64,000 nucleotides of DNA, taken from positions 310,001 to 374,000 of the forward strand of contig JANZKI010000053.1 of the NCBI GenBank assembly GCA_029224185.1, given 5' to 3'. Origin of the DNA: Karalla daura. Its lineage: Eukaryota; Chordata; Actinopteri; Chaetodontiformes; Leiognathidae. This document shows, in pieces, positions 1 through 9,567 of the stretch (its first letter is position 1; each line of letters starts with the position of its first letter). The position numbers and the translations under genes were made by a program. The notes under the pieces are model-generated. The model saw nothing but the letters and a program-made list of their open reading frames with translations, had not been told where the DNA came from and did not search any database.

Positions 1-137
1 TGGACATGTCAATGTATGGGGTCGAAAAAAAATAAATGTCTCTCGAAAGTAGGTACCAATCAACTCCAAATGGTCCGAAACGCGCTCCTAAATAGGTCCT
101 GGAAGGACGATTTTGACAAGAGCACTTCGTCAAATTT
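1..137 (+). repeat. Partial satellite unit at left edge
   Basis: The window opens inside a unit, in its GT-rich segment (GGACATGTCAATG), followed by an A8-T-AAA tract, GGTACC and the unit end with the CTTCGTC variant. The array therefore continues to the left. The CTTCGTC ending usually precedes a unit with GGGCCTGTC, and that is true here for the unit starting at 138. Confidence 0.95.
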
Positions 138-1190
138 TCACTCGTCGGCCGACCAATGCATTCTTATGGGGACACGTGAACGGCTTATCACTCCAGGACC
201 CAACGTCCCAGGGACTTCAAATCTCGATCCGTCTGACATAATGCGGCCCTTCTGAACACGCCAGAGCATGTCTGGGCCTGTCTGGCCATGTCGGGGCTGT
301 GTGTCTAACTGTGTGTCTGGGTGTGTTTCTGGACATGTCAGAGCCTGTCTGGACATGTCAATGTATGGGGTCGAAAAAAAATAAATGTCTCTCGAAAGTA
401 GGTACCAATCAACTCCAAACGGTCTGAAACGCGCTCCTAAATAGGTCCTGGAAGGACGATTTTGACAAGAGCACTTAGTCAAATTTTCACTCGTCGGCCG
501 ACCAATGCATTCTTATGGGGACACGTGAACGGCTTATCACTCCAGGACCCAACGTCCCAGGGACTTCAAATCTCGATCCGTCTGACATAATGCGGCCCTT
601 CTGAACACGCCAGAGCATGTCTGGGCATGTCTGGCCATGTCGGGGCTGTGTGTCTAACTGTGTGTCTGGGTGTGTTTCTGGACACGTCAGAGCCTGTCTG
701 GACATGTCAATGTATGGGATCGAAAAAAAAAAAGTCTCTCGAAAGTAGGTACCAATCAACTCCAAATGGTCCGAAACGCGCTCCTAAATAGGTCCTGGAA
801 GGACGATTTTGAGACGAGCACTTAGTCAAATTTTCACTCGTCGGCCGACCAACGCATTCTTATGGGGACACTTTAACGGCTTATCACTCCACAACCCAAC
901 GTCCCAGAGACTTCAAATCTCGATCCGTCTGACATAATGCGGCCCTTCTGAACGCGCCGGGGCGTGTCTGGGCATGTCTGGCCATGTCGGGGCTGTGTGT
1001 CTAACTGTGTGTCTGGGTGTGTTTCTGGACACGTCAGAGCCTGTCTGGACATGTCAATGTATGGGATCGAAAAAAAAAAAAAATGTCTCTCGAAAGTAGG
1101 TACCAATCAACTCCAAATGGTCCGAAACGCGCTCCTAAATAGGTCCTGGAAGGACGATTTTGAGACGAGCACTTAGTCAAATTTTCACTC

Positions 1191-1200
1191 GTCGGCCGAC
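1191..1200. other. Perfect 10-bp palindrome GTCGGCCGAC
   Basis: A fully self-complementary decamer lies seven bases into almost every unit. I saw it broken in the units at 13417, 26684 and 32625 (GGCGGACC) and at 20047 (CATCGGCC). It survives in A, B and Q classes despite their other differences and despite containing two CpG sites. This may reflect recent homogenisation or a binding role. The sequence alone does not decide between them. Confidence 0.85.
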
Positions 1201-1219
1201 CAATGCATTCTTATGGGGA

Positions 1220-1225
1220 CACGTG
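1220..1225. promoter_or_regulatory. CACGTG (E-box/G-box core), present only in A and Q units
   Basis: CACGTG is the core site of bHLH and plant bZIP factors, and resembles the CDEI element of budding yeast centromeres. It is intact in roughly 105 of 183 units by my count. B fronts replace it with CACTTTAA. Occupancy is unknown and a chance hexamer in an amplified unit is quite possible. Confidence 0.4.
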
Positions 1226-1310
1226 AACGGCTTATCACTCCAGGACCCAACGTCCCAGGGACTTCAAATCTCGATCCGTCTGACATAATGCGGCCCTTCT
1301 GAACACGCCA

Positions 1311-1330
1311 GAGCATGTCTGGGCATGTCT
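1311..1330. promoter_or_regulatory. p53-response-element-like 20-mer
   Basis: GAGCATGTCT followed without spacer by GGGCATGTCT fits the consensus RRRCWWGYYY twice with no mismatch. It is intact in about 80 units by my count. It is broken in B units (GCGTGTCT) and in units with GGGCCTGTC. It matters only if the host is an animal with p53-family proteins. In a plant it would be a coincidence of the TGTCTGG subrepeat. Confidence 0.35.
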
Positions 1331-1420
1331 GGCCATGTCGGGGCTGTGTGTCTAACTGTGTGTCTGGGTGTGTTTCTGGACATGTCAGAGCCTGTCTGGA
1401 CATGTCAATGTATGGGGTCG
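1311..1420 (+). repeat. GT-rich internal subrepeat segment (reference unit)
   Basis: About 110 bp in every unit are G- and T-rich on the plus strand and made of degenerate 10- to 12-bp words around TGTCTGG, CATGTC and TGTGTC. TGTCTGG occurs four times in this reference unit. The spacing near one helical turn suggests the segment itself grew by short tandem duplication. Switch points between A and B haplotypes lie within or at the edge of this segment. Confidence 0.85.
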
Positions 1421-1432
1421 AAAAAAAATAAA
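1421..1432 (+). repeat. A-tract, interrupted form (reference unit)
   Basis: The tract is A8, then T, then AAA, so it contains AATAAA on the plus strand. Interrupted tracts vary only from A7 to A9. Pure tracts elsewhere vary from A11 to A14, ending in TGTC or GTCTC. The tract explains nearly all of the 347-351 bp length spread. AATAAA is noted as a sequence fact only, because no transcript is evident. Confidence 0.9.
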
Positions 1433-1447
1433 TGTCTCTCGAAAGTA

Positions 1448-1453
1448 GGTACC
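1448..1453. other. Conserved KpnI site GGTACC, once per unit
   Basis: GGTACC lies in the invariant AGGTACCAATC context of every unit I inspected. Complete digestion would give an almost uniform fragment near 349 bp across the array. This gives a simple physical test of copy number and of the assembled structure. Confidence 0.9.
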
Positions 1454-1491
1454 AATCAACTCCAAACGGTCTGAAACGCGCTCCTAAATAG

Positions 1492-1504
1492 GTCCTGGAA
1501 GGAC
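1492..1504 (+). other. Short hairpin GTCCT-GGA-AGGAC
   Basis: A 5-bp stem with a 3-base loop occurs in every unit, in the conserved stretch before the GACAAGAGC or GAGACGAGC site. The flanking sequence is the same in all classes. Any structural role (cruciform, transcript folding) is inferred. Confidence 0.75.
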
Positions 1505-2231
1505 GATTTTGACAAGAGCACTTAGTCAAATTTTCACTCGTCGGCCGACCAATGCATTCTTATGGGGACACGTGAACGGCTTATCACTCCAGGACCCAAC
1601 GTCCCAGGGACTTCAAATCTCGATCCGTCTGACATAATGCGGCCCTTCTGAACACGCCAGAGCATGTCTGGGCATGTCTGGCCATGTCGGGGCTGTGTGT
1701 CTAACTGTGTGTCTGGGTGTGTTTCTGGACATGTCAGAGCCTGTCTGGACATGTCAATGTATGGGGTCGAAAAAAAATAAATGTCTCTCGAAAGTAGGTA
1801 CCAATCAACTCCAAACGGTCTGAAACGCGCTCCTAAATAGGTCCTGGAAGGACGATTTTGACAAGAGCACTTAGTCAAATTTTCACTCGTCGGCCGACCA
1901 ATGCATTCTTATGGGGACACGTGAACGGCTTATCACTCCAGGACCCAACGTCCCAGGGACTTCAAATCTCGATCCGTCTGACATAATGCGGCCCTTCTGA
2001 ACACGCCAGAGCATGTCTGGGCATGTCTGGCCATGTCGGGGCTGTGTGTCTAACTGTGTGTCTGGGTGTGTTTCTGGACACGTCAGAGCCTGTCTGGACA
2101 TGTCAATGTATGGGGTCGAAAAAAAATAAATGTCTCTCGAAAGTAGGTACCAATCAACTCCAAACGGTCTGAAACGCGCTCCTAAATAGGTCCTGGAAGG
2201 ACGATTTTGACAAGAGCACTTAGTCAAATTT

Positions 2232-2582
2232 TCACTCGTCGGCCGACCAATGCATTCTTATGGGGACACGTGAACGGCTTATCACTCCAGGACCCAACGT
2301 CCCAGGGACTTCAAATCTCGATCCGTCTGACATAATGCGGCCCTTCTGAACACGCCAGAGCATGTCTGGGCATGTCTGGCCATGTCGGGGCTGTGTGTCT
2401 AACTGTGTGTCTGGGTGTGTTTCTGGACACGTCAGAGCCTGTCTGGACATGTCAATGTATGGGATCGAAAAAAAAAAAAAATGTCTCTCGAAAGTAGGTA
2501 CCAATCAACTCCAAATGGTCCGAAACGCGCTCCTCAATAGGTCCTGGAAGGACGATTTTGAGACGAGCACTTAGTCAAATTT
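2232..2582 (+). repeat. Hybrid unit with A front and B back (code Au), 351 bp
   Basis: The front half is class A (CACGTG, CCAGGACCC, ACACGCCAGAGCATG). The rear half is class B (CACGTC, GGGATCG, pure A14, CCAAATGGTCCG, GAGACGAGC), and it also carries the CTCCTCAATAGG variant. The switch lies inside the GT-rich segment, which is rich in repeated TGTCTGG and CATGTC words. Many other units have this mosaic arrangement, for example 487, 4332, 5734, 8524, 14115 and 63682. It is therefore an established amplified haplotype, probably born from an exchange within that segment. Confidence 0.9.
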
Positions 2583-3282
2583 TCACTCGTCGGCCGACCA
2601 ACGCATTCTCATGGGGACACTTTAACGGCTTATCACTCCACAACCCAACGTCCCAGAGACTTCAAATCTCGATCCGTCTGACATAATGCGGCCCTTCTGA
2701 ACGCGCCGGAGCGTGTCTGGGCATGTCTGGCCATGTCGGGGCTGTGTGTCTAACTGTGTGTCTGGGTGTGTTTCTGGACACGTCAGAGCCTGTCTGGACA
2801 TGTCAATGTATGGGATCGAAAAAAAAAAAAAATGTCTCTCGAAAGTAGGTACCAATCAACTCCAAATGGTCCGAAACGCGCTCCTCAATAGGTCCTGGAA
2901 GGACGATTTTGAGACGAGCACTTAGTCAAATTTTCACTCGTCGGCCGACCAATGCATTCTTATGGGGACACGTGAACGGCTTATCACTCCAGGACCCAAC
3001 GTCCCAGGGACTTCAAATCTCGATCCGTCTGACATAATGCGGCCCTTCTGAACACGCCAGAGCATGTCTGGGCATGTCTGGCCATGTCGGGGCTGTGTGT
3101 CTAACTGTGTGTCTGGGTGTGTTTCTGGACACGTCAGAGCCTGTCTGGACATGTCAATGTATGGGGTCGAAAAAAAATAAATGTCTCTCGAAAGTAGGTA
3201 CCAATCAACTCCAAATGGTCCGAAACGCGCTCCTAAATAGGTCCTGGAAGGACGATTTTGAGACGAGCACTTAGTCAAATTT

Positions 3283-3633
3283 TCACTCGTCGGCCGACCA
3301 ACGCATTCTTATGGGGACACTTTAACGGCTTATCACTCCACAACCCAACGTCCCAGAGACTTCAAATCTCGATCCGTCTGACATAATGCGGCCCTTCTGA
3401 ACGCGCCGGAGCGTGTCTGGGCATGTCTGGCCATGTCGGGGCTGTGTGTCTAACTGTGTGTCTGGGTGTGTTTCTGGACACGTCAGAGCCTGTCTGGACA
3501 TGTCAATGTATGGGATCGAAAAAAAAAAAAAATGTCTCTCGAAAGTAGGTACCAATCAACTCCAAATGGTCCGAAACGCGCTCCTAAATAGGTCCTGGAA
3601 GGACGATTTTGAGACGAGCACTTAGTCAAATTT
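3283..3633 (+). repeat. Reference class B unit (code Bu), 351 bp
   Basis: This example of the second main haplotype differs from class A at linked sites. It has CAACGCATTC for CAATGCATTC, CACTTTAA for CACGTGAA, CCACAACCC for CCAGGACCC, CCCAGAGAC for CCCAGGGAC, GCGCCGGAGCGTG for ACGCCAGAGCATG, CACGTC for CATGTC, GGGATCG with a pure A14 tract for GGGGTCG with A8-T-AAA, CCAAATGGTCCG for CCAAACGGTCTG, and GAGACGAGC for GACAAGAGC. Close relatives have CTCATGGGG for CTTATGGGG (for example 2583) or CCGGGGCGTG for CCGGAGCGTG (for example 834). Class B units lack the CACGTG site. Confidence 0.95.
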
Positions 3634-5733
3634 TCACTCGTCGGCCGACCAATGCATTCTTATGGGGACACGTGAACGGCTTATCACTCCAGGACCCAAC
3701 GTCCCAGGGACTTCAAATCTCGATCCGTCTGACATAATGCGGCCCTTCTGAACACGCCAGAGCATGTCTGGGCATGTCTGGCCATGTCGGGGCTGTGTGT
3801 CTAACTGTGTGTCTGGGTGTGTTTCTGGACATGTCAGAGCCTGTCTGGACATGTCAATGTATGGGGTCGAAAAAAAATAAATGTCTCTCGAAAGTAGGTA
3901 CCAATCAACTCCAAACGGTCTGAAACGCGCTCCTAAATAGGTCCTGGAAGGACGATTTTGACAAGAGCACTTAGTCAAATTTTCACTCGTCGGCCGACCA
4001 ATGCATTCTTATGGGGACACGTGAACGGCTTATCACTCCAGGACCCAACGTCCCAGGGACTTCAAATCTCGATCCGTCTGACATAATGCGGCCCTTCTGA
4101 ACACGCCAGAGCATGTCTGGGCATGTCTGGCCATGTCGGGGCTGTGTGTCTAACTGTGTGTCTGGGTGTGTTTCTGGACATGTCAGAGCCTGTCTGGACA
4201 TGTCAATGTATGGGGTCGAAAAAAAATAAATGTCTCTCGAAAGTAGGTACCAATCAACTCCAAACGGTCTGAAACGCGCTCCTAAATAGGTCCTGGAAGG
4301 ACGATTTTGACAAGAGCACTTAGTCAAATTTTCACTCGTCGGCCGACCAATGCATTCTTATGGGGACACGTGAACGGCTTATCACTCCAGGACCCAACGT
4401 CCCAGGGACTTCAAATCTCGATCCGTCTGACATAATGCGGCCCTTCTGAACACGCCAGAGCATGTCTGGGCATGTCTGGCCATGTCGGGGCTGTGTGTCT
4501 AACTGTGTGTCTGGGTGTGTTTCTGGACACGTCAGAGCCTGTCTGGACATGTCAATGTATGGGATCGAAAAAAAAAAAAAATGTCTCTCGAAAGTAGGTA
4601 CCAATCAACTCCAAATGGTCCGAAACGCGCTCCTCAATAGGTCCTGGAAGGACGATTTTGAGACGAGCACTTAGTCAAATTTTCACTCGTCGGCCGACCA
4701 ACGCATTCTCATGGGGACACTTTAACGGCTTATCACTCCACAACCCAACGTCCCAGACACTTCAAATCTCGATCCGTCTGACATAATGCGGCCCTTCTGA
4801 ACGCGCCGGAGCGTGTCTGGGCATGTCTGGCCATGTCGGGGCTGTGTGTCTAACTGTGTGTCTGGGTGTGTTTCTGGACACGTCAGAGCCTGTCTGGACA
4901 TGTCAATGTATGGGATCGAAAAAAAAAAAAAATGTCTCTCGAAAGTAGGTACCAATCAACTCCAAATGGTCCGAAACGCGCTCCTCAATAGGTCCTGGAA
5001 GGACGATTTTGACAAGAGCACTTAGTCAAATTTTCACTCGTCGGCCGACCAATGCATTCTTATGGGGACACGTGAACGGCTTATCACTCCAGGACCCAAC
5101 GTCCCAGGGACTTCAAATCTCGATCCGTCTGACATAATGCGGCCCTTCTGAACACGCCAGAGCATGTCTGGGCATGTCTGGCCATGTCGGGGCTGTGTGT
5201 CTAAATGTGTGTCTGGGTGTGTTTCTGGAAACGTCAGAGCCTGTCTGGACATGTCAATGTATGGGATCGAAAAAAAAAAAAAGACTCTCGAAAGTAGGTA
5301 CCAATCAACTCCAAATGGTCCGAAACGCGCTCCTAAATAGGTCCTGGAAGGACGATTTTGAGACGAGCACTTAGTCAAATTTTCACTCGTCGGCCGACCA
5401 ACGCATTCTCATGGGGACACTTTAACGGCTTATCACTCCACAACCCAACGTCCCAGAGACTTCAAATCTCGATCCGTCTGACATAATGCGGCCCTTCTGA
5501 ACGCGCCGGAGCGTGTCTGGGCATGTCTGGCCATGTCGGGGCTGTGTGTCTAACTGTGTGTCTGGGTGTGTTTCTGGACACGTCAGAGCCTGTCTGGACA
5601 TGTCAATGTATGGGATCGAAAAAAAAAAAAAATGTCTCTCGAAAGTAGGTACCAATCAACTCCAAATGGTCCGAAACGCGCTCCTCAATAGGTCCTGGAA
5701 GGACGATTTTGACAAGAGCACTTAGTCAAATTT
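3634..5733 (+). repeat. Six-unit block, copy 2
   Basis: This is the second member of the six-unit pair, shifted exactly 2,100 bp. Its fourth unit carries the private change CCCAGACAC near 4757. Its fifth unit (5034) is unusually mutated, with CTAAATGTG, GGAAACGTC and GACTCTCG. Older age or relaxed homogenisation than in the central blocks is inferred. Confidence 0.75.
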
Positions 5734-7825
5734 TCACTCGTCGGCCGACCAATGCATTCTTATGGGGACACGTGAACGGCTTATCACTCCAGGACCCAAC
5801 GTCCCAGGGACTTCAAATCTCGATCCGTCTGACATAATGCGGCCCTTCTGAACACGCCAGAGCATGTCTGGGCATGTCTGGCCATGTCGGGGCTGTGTGT
5901 CTAACTGTGTGTCTGGGTGTGTTTCTGGACACGTCAGAGCCTGTCTGGACATGTCAATGTATGGGATCGAAAAAAAAAAAAGTCTCTCGAAAGTAGGTAC
6001 CAATCAACTCCAAATGGTCCGAAACGCGCTCCTAAATAGGTCCTGGAAGGACGATTTTGAGACGAGCACTTAGTCAAATTTTCACTCGTCGGCCGACCAA
6101 CGCATTCTTATGGGGACACTTTAACGGCTTATCACTCCACAACCCAACGTCCCAGAGACTTCAAATCTCGATCCGTCTGACATAATGCGGCCCTTCTGAA
6201 CGCGCCGGGGCGTGTCTGGGCATGTCTGGCCATGTCGGGGCTGTGTGTCTAACTGTGTGTCTGGGTGTGTTTCTGGACACGTCAGAGCCTGTCTGGACAT
6301 GTCAATGTATGGGGTCGAAAAAAAATAAATGTCTCTCGAAAGTAGGTACCAATCAACTCCAAATGGTCCGAAACGCGCTCCTAAATAGGTCCTGGAAGGA
6401 CGATTTTGACAAGAGCACTTAGTCAAATTTTCACTCGTCGGCCGACTAATGCATTCTTATGGGGACACGTGAACGGCTTATCACTCCAGGACCCAACGTC
6501 CCAGGGACTTCAAATCTCGATCCGTCTGACATAATGCGGCCCTTCTGAACACGCCAGAGCATGTCTGGGCATGTCTGGCCATGTCGGGGCTGTGTGTCTA
6601 ACTGTGTGTCTGGGTGTGTTTCTGGACATGTCAGAGCCTGTCTGGACATGTCAATGTATGGGGTCGAAAAAAAATAAATGTCTCTCGAAAGTAGGTACCA
6701 ATCAACTCCAAACGGTCTGAAACGCGCTCCTAAATAGGTCCTGGAAGGACGATTTTGACAAGAGCACTTAGTCAAATTTTCACTCGTCGGCCGACCAATG
6801 CATTCTTATAGGGACACGTGAACGGCTTATCACTCCAGGACCCAACGTCCCAGGGACTTCAAATCTCGATCCGTCTGACATAATGCGGCCCTTCTGAACA
6901 CGCCGGAGCATGTCTGGGCATGTCTGGCCATGTCGGGGCTGTGTGTCTAACTGTGTGTCTGGGTGTGTTTCTGGACACGTCAGAGCCTGTCTGGACATGT
7001 CAATGTATGGGATCGAAAAAAAAAAAAGTCTCTCGAAAGTAGGTACCAATCAACTCCAAATGGTCCGAAACGCGCTCCTAAATAGGTCCTGGAAGGACGA
7101 TTTTGAGACGAGCACTTAGTCAAATTTTCACTCGTCGGCCGACCAACGCATTCTCATGGGGACACTTTAACGGCTTATCACTCCACAACCCAACGTCCCA
7201 GAGACTTCAAATCTCGATCCGTCTGACATAATGCGGCCCTTCTGAACACGCCAGAGCATGTCTGGGCATGTCTGGCCATGTCGGGGCTGTGTGTCTAACT
7301 GTGTGTCTGGGTGTGTTTCTGGACATGTCAGAGCCTGTCTGGACATGTCAATGTATGGGGTCGAAAAAAAATAAATGTCTCTCGAAAGTAGGTACCAATC
7401 AACTCCAAACGGTCTGAAACGCGCTCCTAAATAGGTCCTGGAAGGACGATTTTGAGACGAGCACTTAGTCAAATTTTCACTCGTCGGCCGACCAACGCAT
7501 TCTCATGGGTACACTTTAACGGCTTATCACTCCACAACCCAACGTCCCAGAGACTTCAAATCTCGATCCGTCTGACATAATGCGGCCCTTCTGAACGCGC
7601 CGGGGCGTGTCTGGGCATGTCTGGCCATGTCGGGGCTGTGTGTCTAACTGTGTGTCTGGGTGTGTTTCTGGACACGTCAGAGCCTGTCTGGACATGTCAA
7701 TGTATGGGGTCGAAAAAAAATAAATGTCTCTCGAAAGTAGGTACCAATCAACTCCAAATGGTCCGAAACGCGCTCCTAAATAGGTCCTGGAAGGACGATT
7801 TTGACAAGAGCACTTAGTCAAATTT
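5734..7825 (+). repeat. Six-unit segment shared with 19350-21441
   Basis: Six consecutive units recur at a constant shift of 13,616 bp. Diagnostic shared rarities are TATAGGGAC with ACGCCGGAGCATG in the unit at 6780 and GGGTACAC at 7510, matched at 20396 and 21126. ATGGGTACAC was seen only in these two units, which argues for direct copying rather than parallel mutation. Confidence 0.88.
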
Positions 7826-9218
7826 TCACTCGTCGGCCGACTAATGCATTCTTATGGGGACACTTTAACGGCTTATCACTCCACAACCCAACGTCCCAGA
7901 GACTTCAAATCTCGATCCGTCTGACATAATGCGGCCCTTCTGAACGCGCCGGGGCGTGTCTGGGCATGTCTGGCCATGTCGGGGCTGTGTGTCTAACTGT
8001 GTGTCTGGGTGTGTTTCTGGACACGTCAGAGCCTGTCTGGACATGTCAATGTATGGGGTCGAAAAAAAATAAATGTCTCTCGAAAGTAGGTACCAATCAA
8101 CTCCAAATGGTCCGAAACGCGCTCCTAAATAGGTCCTGGAAGGACGATTTTGACAAGAGCACTTCGTCAAATTTTCACTCGTCGGCCGACCAATGCATTC
8201 TTATGGGGACACGTGAACGGCTTATCACTCCAGGACCCAACGTCCCAGGGACTTCAAATCTCGATCCGTCTGACATAATGCGGCCCTTCTGAACACGCCA
8301 GAGCATGTCTGGGCCTGTCTGGCCATGTCGGGGCTGTGTGTCTAACTGTGTGTCTGGGTGTGTTTCTGGACATGTCAGAGCCTGTCTGGACATGTCAATG
8401 TATGGGGTCGAAAAAAAATAAATGTCTCTCGAAAGTAGGTACCAATCAACTCCAAACGGTCTGAAACGCGCTCCTAAATAGGTCCTGGAAGGACGATTTT
8501 GACAAGAGCACTTAGTCAAATTTTCACTCGTCGGCCGACCAATGCATTCTTATGGGGACACGTGAACGGCTTATCACTCCAGGACCCAACGTCCCAGGGA
8601 CTTCAAATCTCGATCCGTCTGACATAATGCGGCCCTTCTGAACACGCCAGAGCATGTCTGGGCATGTCTGGCCATGTCGGGGCTGTGTGTCTAACTGTGT
8701 GTCTGGGTGTGTTTCTGGACACGTCAGAGCCTGTCTGGACATGTCAATGTATGGGATCGAAAAAAAAAAAGTCTCTCGAAAGTAGGTACCAATCAACTCC
8801 AAATGGTCCGAAACGCGCTCCTAAATAGGTCCTGGAAGGACGATTTTGAGACGAGCACTTAGTCAAATTTTCACTCGTCGGCCGACCAACGCATTCTTAT
8901 GGGGACACTTTAACGGCTTATCACTCCACAACCCAACGTCCCAGAGACTTCAAATCTCGATCCGTCTGACATAATGCGGCCCTTCTGAACGCGCCGGGGC
9001 GTGTCTGGGCATGTCTGGCCATGTCGGGGCTGTGTGTCTAACTGTGTGTCTGGGTGTGTTTCTGGACACGTCAGAGCCTGTCTGGACATGTCAATGTATG
9101 GGGTCGAAAAAAATAAATGTCTCTCGAAAGTAGGTACCAATCAACTCCAAATGGTCCGAAACGCGCTCCTAAATAGGTCCTGGAAGGACGATTTTGAGAC
9201 GAGCACTTAGTCAAATTT

Positions 9219-9567
9219 TCACTCGTCGGCCGACTAATGCATTCTTATGGGGACACGTGAACGGCTTATCACTCCACAACCCAACGTCCCAGAGACTTCA
9301 AATCTCGATCCGTCTGACATAATGCGGCCCTTCTGAACGCGCCGGGGCGTGTCTGGGCATGTCTGGCCATGTCGGGGCTGTGTGTCTAACTGTGTGTCTG
9401 GGTGTGTTTCTGGACACGTCAGAGCCTGTCTGGACATGTCAATGTATGGGGTCGAAAAAAAATAAATGTCTCTCGAAAGTAGGTACCAATCAACTCCAAA
9501 TGGTCCGAAACGCGCTCCTAAATAGGTCCTGGAAGGACGATTTTGACAAGAGCACTTAGTCAAATTT
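9219..9567 (+). repeat. Reference Q unit (TAATG front), 349 bp
   Basis: This unit begins GTCGGCCGACTAATG instead of CAATG or CAACG, keeps CACGTG, then has the B-type CCACAACCC, CCCAGAGAC and GCGCCGGGGCGTG. Its back has CACGTC, GGGGTCG, A8-T-AAA, CCAAATGGTCCG and GACAAGAGC, so it mixes markers of both classes. Q units of this subtype also start at 15857, 17253, 28427, 35064, 36460, 43791, 57402, 60541 and 62286. A second Q subtype has the A-type CCAGGACCC, for example 9568. Confidence 0.9.

Larger units (their letters stand above)
1185..1533 (+). repeat. Reference class A unit (code At), 349 bp
   Basis: This is a clean example of the commonest haplotype. In order it shows GTCGGCCGAC (1191-1200), CAATGCATTC, CACGTG (1220-1225), CCAGGACCC, CCCAGGGAC, ACACGCCAGAGCATG, a GT-rich segment (1311-1420), an A8-T-AAA tract (1421-1432), GGTACC (1448-1453), CCAAACGGTCTG, and a hairpin (1492-1504) followed by GACAAGAGC. 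The next units at 1534 and 1883 are near-identical, differing at CATGTC versus CACGTC in the GT-rich part. The reverse strand is open for 114 codons. The unit length is not divisible by three and the frame crosses the A-tract, so I do not call it coding. Confidence 0.95.
1534..3633 (+). repeat. Six-unit block, copy 1
   Basis: Six units spanning 2,100 bp have the order At, At, Au, Bu, At, Bu. The following 2,100 bp repeat nearly the same order. The fit is looser than for the large duplications, with differences at 2076 (CACGTC versus CATGTC), in the fifth unit (A8-T-AAA versus pure A13) and in the sixth (CTTATGG versus CTCATGG). Confidence 0.75.
1..7849 (+). repeat. Region 1: left part of array, six-unit local repeats
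   Basis: Unit starts and codes (A, B or Q front; t interrupted or u pure A-tract): 138At 487Au 834Bu 1185At 1534At 1883At 2232Au 2583Bu 2934At 3283Bu 3634At 3983At 4332Au 4683Bu 5034Au 5383Bu 5734Au 6082Bt 6431Qt 6780Au 7128Bt 7477Bt 7826Bt (TAATG start). The start at 138-830 resembles 8175-8867 (shift 8037). The middle contains two related six-unit blocks. The part from 5734 to 7825 recurs at 19350-21441. No gene or non-satellite sequence is present. Confidence 0.93.

Noticed and set aside
138..482. Minus-strand 114-codon open frame, repeated in many units, as a gene
   Set aside because: It repeats with the satellite, changes frame with A-tract length, stops at the unit boundary and has no recognisable domain. 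It is a frame within satellite DNA, not a supported gene.
762..776. CENP-B-box-like sequence on the minus strand (TTTCGGACCATTTGGA)
   Set aside because: It has TTCG and the central A, but TGGA stands where CGGG is required. By my count seven of nine core positions match, which is too weak to call.
1421..1432. A-tract as a retroposon (SINE) tail or polyadenylation site
   Set aside because: The tract is internal to a tandem unit. I saw no Pol III A or B box and no target-site duplication. AATAAA arises from the A-T-AAA pattern.
7966..8292. Plus-strand frame of 108 codons rich in Cys, Val and Ser
   Set aside because: The low-complexity translation comes from the GT-rich segment. It extends only where CTTCGTC replaces the stop-containing CTTAGTC, so it is a chance opening.
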